DNA from: Streptococcus oralis
Lineage (GTDB): Bacteria > Bacillota > Bacilli > Lactobacillales > Streptococcaceae
Direction of reading: 5' to 3'
DNA: 13,914 nt
Assembly: GCA_905370255.1 (NCBI GenBank)
Contig: CAJPKC010000005.1
Location: 1-13,914, forward strand
Position numbers and translations under genes: made by a program. Shown piece after piece: positions 1 through 6,287 of the stretch (positions are counted from its first letter, which is position 1; every line of letters starts with the position of its first letter). Below the pieces are notes generated by a model. That model worked only from the letters and a program-made list of their open reading frames with translations. It was not told the origin of the DNA and did not search any database.

Positions 1-68
1 GAATAGCCAATATGAATAGAAACGACAGTAGTCAATACTAGGGCTACTGTTCCGTTCCACAGTATCAT
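1..68 (-). CDS. possible N-terminal part of an unidentified membrane protein, cut by the left edge
   Basis: A minus-strand frame opens with ATG at 66-68 and stays open to the window edge (22 codons). The translation begins MILWNGTVALVLTTVV, which looks like a hydrophobic signal or membrane segment. It lies just downstream, on the same strand, of the gene remnant ending at 99, so it could be the next gene of an old operon. There is no well-placed Shine-Dalgarno sequence, only GGGTG about 17 nt upstream, and the frame is too short to prove coding. It may be chance. Confidence 0.25.
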   Translation of the reverse strand, partial: MILWNGTVALVLTTVVSIHIGY

Positions 69-98
69 TTAAAAATCATTTTCACACCCTTTCGTCTA

Positions 99-332
99 TT
101 AGTATAGAAGAAAGCTCTCAGCACATGAGGAGAAATCATGAGGGATATTCTCAGTTGAATAAGTAAGAGTATAATCTACATCTCCAAAGTAGGAGTGGCC
201 AGTTCCAGCAGAAAGACCTTCATAGGTTTTATAACTGAATAGATCGACTACTTTGTTGTCGAATTTTTCCTGTTCTTCAAGTAATCCTGAGGAATAGACG
301 ACAACTTTAAAATCAAATAAGCTAAAAACGCT
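99..332 (-). pseudogene. 3' remnant of an unidentified host gene
   Basis: A 77-codon open frame on the minus strand ends with TAA at 99-101. Its composition is protein-like, with segments such as EEQEKFDNKVVDLFSYKTYE and GTGHSYFGDVDYTLTYS, but I do not recognise the family. No ATG, GTG or TTG start with a ribosome site exists in this frame, and an in-frame TAG stands at 333-335. A +1 reading from ATG at 340-342 (MILERF) would join this frame if one T were removed from the T run near 325-329, so a frameshift is one explanation. Truncation by insertion or decay at this end is another. It lies immediately left of the proposed element boundary and is probably host DNA. Confidence 0.5.
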
Positions 333-392
333 CTAAAATCATTAAATTGATATAAAAATGTTTTTTATTGTCAAAATATACAATTAAAAAAA

Positions 393-401
393 TTTCCAGT
401 T
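393..401 (+). repeat. candidate left attachment core (attL)
   Basis: TTTCCAGTT is repeated in the same orientation at 8299-8307, beside difSL. The left side here (AAAAAAATTTCCAGTT) resembles the left side of the right copy (AAAAATTTTTTCCAGTT). The right side differs, as expected if crossover occurred within the repeat. Nine bases in AT-rich DNA can recur by chance, so this is a proposal. Confidence 0.4.
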
Positions 402-422
402 TTTTTAAAATCACTATCTCAG

Positions 423-451
423 ATGACAATTTAATCAAAATATGATATAAT
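423..451 (+). promoter_or_regulatory. sigma-A promoter of the recombinase operon or leader RNA
   Basis: A -35 box ATGACA (423-428) and a perfect -10 box TATAAT (446-451) are separated by 17 bp. A TG at 443-444 gives the extended -10 element common in streptococci. The predicted start is near 458, leaving about 325 nt of leader before the first recombinase gene. Confidence 0.8.
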
Positions 452-457
452 ACAGAA

Positions 458-506
458 AAAGTAAAAATAACAAAAGTAACTTACAAAAGTAAAAGAAAAA
501 AAGTAA
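458..506 (+). repeat. four AAAGTAA iterations at the transcript start
   Basis: AAAGTAA occurs at 458-464, 473-479, 486-492 and 500-506, spaced 15, 13 and 14 bp. This regular spacing right at the predicted transcription start would suit binding by a repressor or by the recombinases. The second copy is also part of the long-range stem 466-482/604-620. The tract is A-rich, so the repeats may have no function. Confidence 0.4.
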
Positions 507-509
507 ATA

Positions 510-563
510 GATAGCCACGGCGGATATTCCTTTCATCGTTTAGAAGGAGTTGCTGTGGTTATC
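510..563 (+). promoter_or_regulatory. hairpin I of the leader, 13 + 7 bp
   Basis: Outer stem 510-522 with 551-563, bulge GAT at 523-525, inner stem ATTCCTT (526-532) with AAGGAGT (544-550), loop TCATCGTTTAG (533-543). The inner stem hides AAGGAG, a strong ribosome-binding sequence placed 5 nt before GTG at 555. Loop bases ATCGTT (535-540) could pair with AACGAT (641-646), the first bases of the terminator hairpin, giving a possible pseudoknot that would compete with termination. Confidence 0.6.
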
Positions 564-632
564 GTTGTTGCTGAGCTAATTAATTGCTCTTATTACTTAG
601 ATGAAGTTACTTTTATTATTGAATTAATTTAA
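555..632 (+). CDS. possible 25-codon leader peptide
   Basis: GTG at 555-557 follows AAGGAG (544-549) by 5 nt and opens 25 codons to TAA at 630-632. The peptide is hydrophobic (starts MVIVVAELINCSYY). It sits between hairpin I and the terminator-like hairpin starting at 641, which is where an attenuation peptide would be. Its ribosome site is inside the hairpin I stem, and its codons overlap the 604-620 pairing arm, so ribosome position could change the folding. The same frame is open upstream to 507 without a start, so chance cannot be excluded. Confidence 0.35.
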   Translation: MVIVVAELINCSYYLDEVTFIIELI

Positions 633-640
633 ATAATAAT

Positions 641-724
641 AACGATCAATGAAAGTACTCATCGATATTCCCTTTATGCAGTTTAGAGCACAAAGGAAAA
701 TGGTACTGATTTGATCGTTTTTTT
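641..724 (+). terminator. terminator or attenuator hairpin before the first recombinase gene
   Basis: AACGATCAA (641-649) pairs with TTGATCGTT (711-719), AGTAC (654-658) with GTACT (703-707), CAT (660-662) with ATG (700-702), and CCTTTATGC (671-679) with GCACAAAGG (688-696) with one mismatch, loop 680-687. Seven Ts (718-724) follow. The stem is long and interrupted, unlike compact terminators, but the base stem followed by a T run is typical of one. It would stop most transcripts before the gene at 784. Confidence 0.6.
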
Positions 725-783
725 GTGTATTGACATCATAAAACACAGTCAGAACCTTCAGTCATATTAAACAAGGAGATAAC

Positions 784-2052
784 ATGAGATTTGTTGTATA
801 TAAACATTCACTAGTTTTAGGTGATAACAACATCGTGACAAAGCAATTTATCGTTCTGAAGCACGATGACGGCAACTTACAATTTACTGATTTTCATCGT
901 TATGTTAAATCTACTTCAAGAATCAAGTCTATTTCAGATGATGGGAATAAACGCTTTTCTTACGTTGTTAAGTTTCTAAATTTTATATTTGGTACTTCTG
1001 GACTTAAAAGTATAGATCAACTTACACTTGAAATGGTTAGAGAATTTTTTACGCTTTATGGATTATCTCAGTTACCAGGAGATAGAGAAAAAAGAAAGAA
1101 AAGCACCGTTGAAAAATGCGTAAATGCAGTTCTTGACTTCTTAACTCTTTATTTAAGTGAGCGAGAGGGAAAGGCTAAGTTAAAAGCAGAAGAATTGTAT
1201 TCTACGACAACTTTTACGAATAGTAGAGGACGGGTTATAAAGCGTAAAGAACCAAATTTTGAAATATACGTAAATGATAGCAACACTGAGAAAGCTATTT
1301 TTCGTGATATGCCAAATAGTGCTTTTGAGATGTTATTTTCTCACATAGCACACTATCATAAAGATCTACTCATGGTTGTGGCCTTGGGAGCCTTTGTTGG
1401 CTTAAGACCATCAGAAGCATGTAATGTAAGACGTGAAGATAGTCCTCTAGGGCCAGGTATTTTGTTTCACCAAAGTGATGGGCAAGTATTTAAGATTGAG
1501 ATCGATCTACGAAAAGAAATACCTCTCCGAAGCGATTTAAAGCCAACTGGACGAATTAAAAAGGAAAGACTTCAAGCAGTACCTTATATCTTCTTGGAGG
1601 TCTTTTTAGACACTTATAATGACTATATGAGTTATCTGGAAGGTAAGAAGTATGAGAAGGATTATGGACCTTTAAATCTTAACAGACGAGGAAAAGCATT
1701 ATCATACGATGTGTACTATCAACGATTTCGTAAGATTATTCGCGACGAAATGATCCCAATCTTCTTAAAATCTGATGATGCAGAGGTTGTCTTTTTTGGG
1801 CAGCTTTTGCAGGAGCATAATATTTCCCCACATATTTTCAGACACTGGTACACGACACAGTTAGTATTATCTGGGGTTTCTGAAATAAGTGAGCTTATGT
1901 CAGCAAGAGGTGATAAATCGCCTGAGAGTGCTTGGGTTTATCTACAAAACAAAGGAGAAATCGCAAAACAATATGGTCAAGTTAATAATGGTGTTTTTGA
2001 CTATATGAATTGGCGAGCAAATGAACTTTTTGGTGATAAGTTAGAAAGGTAA
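784..2052 (+). CDS. tyrosine recombinase, first of the trio (Tn554 TnpA-like position)
   Basis: Probably cuts and joins element ends during excision and integration. The 422-aa protein has an N-terminal DNA-binding (SAM-like) region over about residues 50-140 and a C-terminal catalytic domain. Box I arginine is R208 (GLRPSE), a likely beta-hairpin lysine is K259 or K260 (GRIKKER), box II is H350-x2-R353 followed by H354, and the tyrosine is Y386 (ESAWVYL). The residue normally His or Trp before the tyrosine is D377 (RGDKSPES), which is unusual for an active enzyme. AAGGAG at 773-778 lies 5 nt before ATG. It is the first gene of the operon, behind the structured leader, and 3 nt separate it from the next gene. 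The family assignment is firm; its activity without partners is uncertain. Confidence 0.85.
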   Translation: MRFVVYKHSLVLGDNNIVTKQFIVLKHDDGNLQFTDFHRYVKSTSRIKSISDDGNKRFSYVVKFLNFIFGTSGLKSIDQLTLEMVREFFTLYGLSQLPGDREKRKKSTVEKCVNAVLDFLTLYLSEREGKAKLKAEELYSTTTFTNSRGRVIKRKEPNFEIYVNDSNTEKAIFRDMPNSAFEMLFSHIAHYHKDLLMVVALGAFVGLRPSEACNVRREDSPLGPGILFHQSDGQVFKIEIDLRKEIPLRSDLKPTGRIKKERLQAVPYIFLEVFLDTYNDYMSYLEGKKYEKDYGPLNLNRRGKALSYDVYYQRFRKIIRDEMIPIFLKSDDAEVVFFGQLLQEHNISPHIFRHWYTTQLVLSGVSEISELMSARGDKSPESAWVYLQNKGEIAKQYGQVNNGVFDYMNWRANELFGDKLER

Positions 2053-2055
2053 TGT

Positions 2056-3906
2056 ATGACTTATTCAATTAAATCTTTGATCGAAAATCTGTTAAGTGAA
2101 CTCGGAAAAAACGATATACAGTATAAAGGCAAAATTAGTAAGTTTTTAGTTGATAACAATTGGTTTAATATTGAGATTGATTTGGATAACTATTCTATCT
2201 CAGATAAAGATGCTCAATTATTAATAGAAAAAATAACCAATTATCTTCTTGGACCAACTGGTTTAGCAGGAATTCAGCCTATATTTAAACAAAAATTCCC
2301 ATTAACTTACAAATATTTTCAGCAATACTCAGAAGATAGCAACTTATCTAAGGAAAACATGTTTTATGTTCAAGATTTTCTTGCTTTTTATCTTAAAAGA
2401 GATTTATTTCTCTGTAATGATAATGAGATTGAATTGTTGGTTGAAGAAGCAGTATATGCACTTGAAAAGCAAAAAGGCGAAGTTTTTATTGATTTTTTAA
2501 AGTGGTTAATGAATAAAATGAGATGTAACTATCACAAAAGATATGAATTTACACCTCGATACACATTAGAACAGGAGACTAACGCTTATGAGTTAGACGA
2601 ATATTTAGAATTACTGTATTTTCTTTTTAATGACAATTACATTAGAAAAGAAGATATGCTTTATAAAGCAGCAATCTCAAAAGACTACGCAGATACCTGG
2701 CTATTTCTAGCACTTCATTTTATATGTGCGCTACGTGGAACAGATTTAGAACAACTTGGACATCCACAACTTCCTAGAACACCGAAAGAAGTTCTAAAAT
2801 CAGTTAGAAGTGGTAATTGGAGTAGCAGTGAGGCAAGAAGAACTCTTTTAAGTATTACAACTCGTTTAACTTATTTAAATATTACTCCAAACAAAACAAA
2901 GCGAACTAAAAATATTAGTCAGATTAAATTTCAGGTCCCTGAGAGTTGTCAGGTATTGATTGGAACGTTGTTGGCTATCTGTGAAGCTCATTATCAGTTG
3001 AATAAAGATAATAATGATGAACCTTTAATTCGACAAATAAAAGAATATAAACGAATTAATCGATATATGGGGAAAGAAATTGGAGACTTATTTCTTGAAA
3101 GGAATTTTAGTTCTAGATCTGCAAATAAATCCTATCTTCAAACTGTTGCCATGTTAGCAGATGATGTTTTGCAAGAAAAATCTGAGTTAAATATTAAAGG
3201 CTATTTTTTAGCCGCATTAGCCCGTAGCCATAAAGGTTCATTCGATGAATTTGCACAAACTACAACAACGTACCTAAAAGATGCCCAACTAAGCCAGCTT
3301 AAACCAGAAATGGTTGCGAGAGAACTATTTGAACGAGGTGTTTTATCTATGATTCCATCAATGATCCTGACGATTGTAACTAGAGGAAAGTATAAAGAAT
3401 TAAGTCCTAGTCAACAGACTCAGATGATTAAACAGTTAGATTTGACACCAAATGAGATTGAAAAAACATTGGCTTTAAGCATTCAGGCAGAAGTGAAATC
3501 GCAAAAGGCATTAAAGATTTTGGTAGAAGAAGAAGCAGAGCCTAATCAACTTCTTACTATTTGTCATCGTATAGGAAACGGTGAAGCCTTCTCAAAACAA
3601 GGTGAAAGCATGTGTCTTTTATCTGCGCTTGGAAAGATTTGTCCATATGACGATAGGCAACATTGCATCGGTTGTCATTATGAATTACAAACGAAATCTA
3701 CTTTATTGTTATTAGTAGGAGAATTCAATCGTTTGAACAAACAATACTCTAGAGTTCGAACTGATTTAGAAAAAGGTAAAATTCGGAGTATTTTAGAAGA
3801 ACAAATAAAACCTTGTTTAACTGAAATGTTGCAAGCTTTATGCGAGCAATATGGAGATGACGTGTTACATGATTACGAAGAAATAATAAAGGAGTTAATA
3901 AATTGA
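2056..3906 (+). CDS. divergent tyrosine-recombinase-like protein, second of the trio
   Basis: A 616-aa protein whose size and place suit a Tn554 TnpB-like partner, but whose catalytic signature is eroded. An ALRGTDL segment (R227) resembles box I. R354 (SRSANKSY), H392 (ARSHKG) and Y406 (TTTTYLKD) could correspond to box II Arg, His and the nucleophile, but the spacing is irregular and no HxxR is present. The last 115 residues hold cysteines C503, C520, C529, C537 and C540 (ICPYDDRQHCIGC), a probable zinc site. The start follows the previous stop by 3 nt with AGAAAGG (2043-2049) upstream, and its stop overlaps the next start. It may be structural or accessory in a recombinase complex. Assignment to the recombinase fold rests partly on context. 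Confidence 0.65.
   Translation: MTYSIKSLIENLLSELGKNDIQYKGKISKFLVDNNWFNIEIDLDNYSISDKDAQLLIEKITNYLLGPTGLAGIQPIFKQKFPLTYKYFQQYSEDSNLSKENMFYVQDFLAFYLKRDLFLCNDNEIELLVEEAVYALEKQKGEVFIDFLKWLMNKMRCNYHKRYEFTPRYTLEQETNAYELDEYLELLYFLFNDNYIRKEDMLYKAAISKDYADTWLFLALHFICALRGTDLEQLGHPQLPRTPKEVLKSVRSGNWSSSEARRTLLSITTRLTYLNITPNKTKRTKNISQIKFQVPESCQVLIGTLLAICEAHYQLNKDNNDEPLIRQIKEYKRINRYMGKEIGDLFLERNFSSRSANKSYLQTVAMLADDVLQEKSELNIKGYFLAALARSHKGSFDEFAQTTTTYLKDAQLSQLKPEMVARELFERGVLSMIPSMILTIVTRGKYKELSPSQQTQMIKQLDLTPNEIEKTLALSIQAEVKSQKALKILVEEEAEPNQLLTICHRIGNGEAFSKQGESMCLLSALGKICPYDDRQHCIGCHYELQTKSTLLLLVGEFNRLNKQYSRVRTDLEKGKIRSILEEQIKPCLTEMLQALCEQYGDDVLHDYEEIIKELIN
3888..3905 (+). promoter_or_regulatory. ribosome site for a TTG start overlapping the upstream stop
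   Basis: AAAGGAG (3888-3894) is 8 nt before TTG (3903-3905). The upstream TGA is 3904-3906, so start and stop share TTGA. No better in-frame ATG lies nearby, and the strong ribosome site supports the TTG start and translational coupling. Confidence 0.7.
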
Positions 3907-5573
3907 ACAATCAAGCTAAACTTTTTAAAATTGAAAATTATTTTGAAACTTTTGACCGTGATTGTGTTCTGCGAGCAAAAGAAGTTTTCGATGACTATTT
4001 TGATAAAGGAATTATTCTAAGTTACGATTTTGATCATAAGAAATGGGAAACTACAAATGAATATGCCAATATTAGCCTGTTTTTTAACATTTATGAATTT
4101 CAATATAGGAGATTTTATCAATCATTTTTTCAGTTGTCTTATAAGGAATTTATCAATTACTTAAAAAGTTTTATTGTTTTCTCAATGAAACAACATGTTT
4201 TAAAAACTTTACAGCTATTTCTAATGGATATTAAACAAATTATTAAAAATACAACCAAAGATACGTTTTTAGATTTAGAAAATATTTCTGTAAAATTTCC
4301 TGGTTTATGTATTGACTTTTTCTCAAATCTTCCCTGTTCAGATGATAGTCAACTAAATCAACTATTGGAGCAATTAGATAATAAATTAACTATCAACCTT
4401 CAAAAAAAGCAGAGGTCAAAACAGCAAAGACAATTAGCGCAATTTCAATCCTATTTTACTTTTAATGACATTTTAAATGATTATTGGTCTCAAACATTAT
4501 CTAAAAAAGAGCGTCTATTTTATTATCCATTGTATCTCTGGTGGCAGATTACAGCGATTTTACCTTTAAGGCCAAGAGAATTTCTTTTAATACAAAGAAA
4601 CTGTTTGACCGAGAAAGATGGAAAATATTTTCTTACATTAAGGAGAAATATAATCAAAGGAAGGGATCGACTTGTTGCACATAAAATTTCTGAAGATTAT
4701 ACTTTGAATACTTATGAAATTACTAATTCATTAGCTTCTGAAATAAAGACTTACCTCAAACTTACGGAAAATAATAATTCTACTAAATTAGATACATTAT
4801 TTGTGACTGATCCTCATTATAACCGTTGGGGTCGTCGAACAGGTGTTAATAACCGATTTTTAACTTACACTAATCTCAATACTATTTTGAGGTATTTTTT
4901 TAATGAGATTATTTCTCAAAAATACGGTTATCAAGTTAATTATTTTAGTTTTCCAGCTAGATTAGATGAAAACGAGATTAATTTGATTCATATTGGGGAT
5001 ACGAGACACATTGCAATGATCAATTTAATTGCAGAAGGGGCTAGTCCTGTTACAGCTATGCTTTTAGCTGGTCATGAAGATGTGACAACTTCATCTCACT
5101 ATTTTTCAAATTTAAGCCAATTTATTGAATGTCGTAGTTATCAAATGTATCGTAAACTAACGAGTAAGAATACGAATTACACCATAAGTAAGAGACAGCC
5201 ATTTTATACAGCACAAGGACAATACATCACTTTAGAAAATAAAGGACGGTGTTACTCACCCCGCTTTGCGAAAGGTGATTATTCAGATTGTCTGAAAGTT
5301 ATTAGTGAGCATGCAGAACTAGGTGCTTGTACGAGCTGCCCTTTTTACCGTAAAGCAGGTAAAGATTATTTTTCAATGGATAAAACATTTAAAAAGTCAG
5401 TTGATGAAAAAGCTATGGTTGTAGATGAAGCGATTAGAAAAGTTAGGCAAGGGAAAGGTCATATTGAAGATATTGGAGAAGCTTTGTTGAAATTAAAAAC
5501 AGTTAGCAATACCTATCAAGATTACTTAAATGCTAAACAACTATCTTTAGAGGAGAATAAGTCTAATGGCTAG
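3903..5573 (+). CDS. tyrosine recombinase, third of the trio
   Basis: A 556-aa tyrosine recombinase with the best catalytic geometry of the three. R223 (LPLRPREF) is box I, K252 (IIKGRDR) is a likely catalytic lysine, and box II has R368 (GDTRH), H391 (LAGHEDV) and Y400 (SSHYFSNL). The spacings R to H 23 and H to Y 9 are canonical. The first His of HxxR is replaced by G365. After the catalytic domain comes C450-x12-C463-x12-C476-x2-C479, a probable zinc site resembling that of the preceding protein, then a helical tail. It starts at TTG, overlapping the previous stop, and overlaps the next gene by 8 nt. It likely acts with the other two at the element ends. Which reaction each performs cannot be told from sequence. 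Confidence 0.85.
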   Translation: MNNQAKLFKIENYFETFDRDCVLRAKEVFDDYFDKGIILSYDFDHKKWETTNEYANISLFFNIYEFQYRRFYQSFFQLSYKEFINYLKSFIVFSMKQHVLKTLQLFLMDIKQIIKNTTKDTFLDLENISVKFPGLCIDFFSNLPCSDDSQLNQLLEQLDNKLTINLQKKQRSKQQRQLAQFQSYFTFNDILNDYWSQTLSKKERLFYYPLYLWWQITAILPLRPREFLLIQRNCLTEKDGKYFLTLRRNIIKGRDRLVAHKISEDYTLNTYEITNSLASEIKTYLKLTENNNSTKLDTLFVTDPHYNRWGRRTGVNNRFLTYTNLNTILRYFFNEIISQKYGYQVNYFSFPARLDENEINLIHIGDTRHIAMINLIAEGASPVTAMLLAGHEDVTTSSHYFSNLSQFIECRSYQMYRKLTSKNTNYTISKRQPFYTAQGQYITLENKGRCYSPRFAKGDYSDCLKVISEHAELGACTSCPFYRKAGKDYFSMDKTFKKSVDEKAMVVDEAIRKVRQGKGHIEDIGEALLKLKTVSNTYQDYLNAKQLSLEENKSNG

Positions 5574-6279
5574 AAAGAAATCAATTTCTGATGATGAATT
5601 GATTCATTTGTTTGAACAGTATTTAATTTCCCAGTGTTCCTGTGATTTAAGCTTGGTAAAAATCCCTCGGTTTGGTGACTATGTTAGGAATAATGGCTAT
5701 CAAAATGTTGCGGATACAACCATTAGACGTAATAAAAGATTCAGGGATTTTTTAAAAGAAAGTGAAATTAAATACCAAGATGAAAATTATGAAGCTGTAA
5801 TTACTTATAAGACCATAGATCCTGACAATTTTATGGCAAAAAATCGTGCTCCAGGTGCTATGAAAAGAGCATTGGTGGAAATTAGCCAATACTACAAGAA
5901 AATAGCAAACATTGCGGCCAGCTATAAACAAGAAGCAGATAAGTTACGTAGTTTAAATTCTGAACTACAGTCAACTAATGAAGATTTAAAACAGAAGCTA
6001 CAAAGAGAAAATGAGTTAAGTGATGAGAATCAAAAACTATTACAAATAATCAAAACAAGTGTCTATCCAGAAATTGCGAATGAGCTTTTAAAAGAAGAAG
6101 GATTGTTAAAATATTCTCAAAAGGTTATCAGTGAGGATTTCCTAGCAGACAATATCATCACCGCTGATTCAGAAATAGATTTTCATTCTGGTGGTCTTAT
6201 TGAACAAGAAAATCCTCAAAAATCAACTAAAGTGGTTTCTATTAAAAACTTACTAGACAGCAAAACTAATTATAAATGA
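5566..6279 (+). CDS. TnpC-position coiled-coil protein
   Basis: A 237-aa hydrophilic protein. Residues 1-70 are compact and basic, with a helix-turn-helix-like stretch (IPRFGDYVRNNGYQNVAD, then TTIRRNKRF) that may bind DNA. Residues about 100-165 form a heptad-like coiled coil rich in E, K, L, N and Q. The C-terminus is polar. In Tn554 the small coiled-coil TnpC follows the two recombinases and influences transposition efficiency and orientation; position and architecture suggest a similar accessory role here, though this protein is about twice as long. AGGAG (5551-5555) precedes ATG by 10 nt, and the start lies inside the end of the recombinase gene. No enzyme motif is visible. The role is inference. 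Confidence 0.65.
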   Translation: MARKKSISDDELIHLFEQYLISQCSCDLSLVKIPRFGDYVRNNGYQNVADTTIRRNKRFRDFLKESEIKYQDENYEAVITYKTIDPDNFMAKNRAPGAMKRALVEISQYYKKIANIAASYKQEADKLRSLNSELQSTNEDLKQKLQRENELSDENQKLLQIIKTSVYPEIANELLKEEGLLKYSQKVISEDFLADNIITADSEIDFHSGGLIEQENPQKSTKVVSIKNLLDSKTNYK

Positions 6280-6287
6280 GGAAAGAA

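Larger units (their letters stand above)
458..724 (+). ncRNA. candidate structured leader RNA ending in a terminator-like hairpin
   Basis: I found no coding gene longer than 25 codons with a start here, but strong complementarity throughout. A 17-nt arm at 466-482 pairs with 604-620 with one mismatch. Within it, 510-522 pairs with 551-563 (13 pairs including G-U). A three-base bulge (523-525) follows, then 526-532 pairs with 544-550 (7 pairs) around an 11-nt loop. GAGC/GCTC (573-576, 585-588) forms a small hairpin. The 3' part, 641-719, folds into a long interrupted hairpin followed by seven Ts (718-724). With the promoter at 423-451 this is either an independent small RNA of about 267 nt or a riboregulatory leader of the recombinase operon. 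I do not recognise a named RNA family. Confidence 0.6.

Noticed and set aside
350..369. Minus-strand TTGACA (369-374) as promoter of the left gene remnant
   Set aside because: The following AT-rich sequence gives no clear -10 at proper spacing, and the remnant has no ribosome site.
385..410. A second dif copy at the left end, as in elements that use host Xer recombinases
   Set aside because: Only TTTCC is shared with the left arm of difSL; the central and right arms are absent.
730..768. TTGACA at 730-735 as a promoter just before the first recombinase gene
   Set aside because: There is no -10-like hexamer at 16-18 bp; the first TATATT-like sequence is about 27 bp away.
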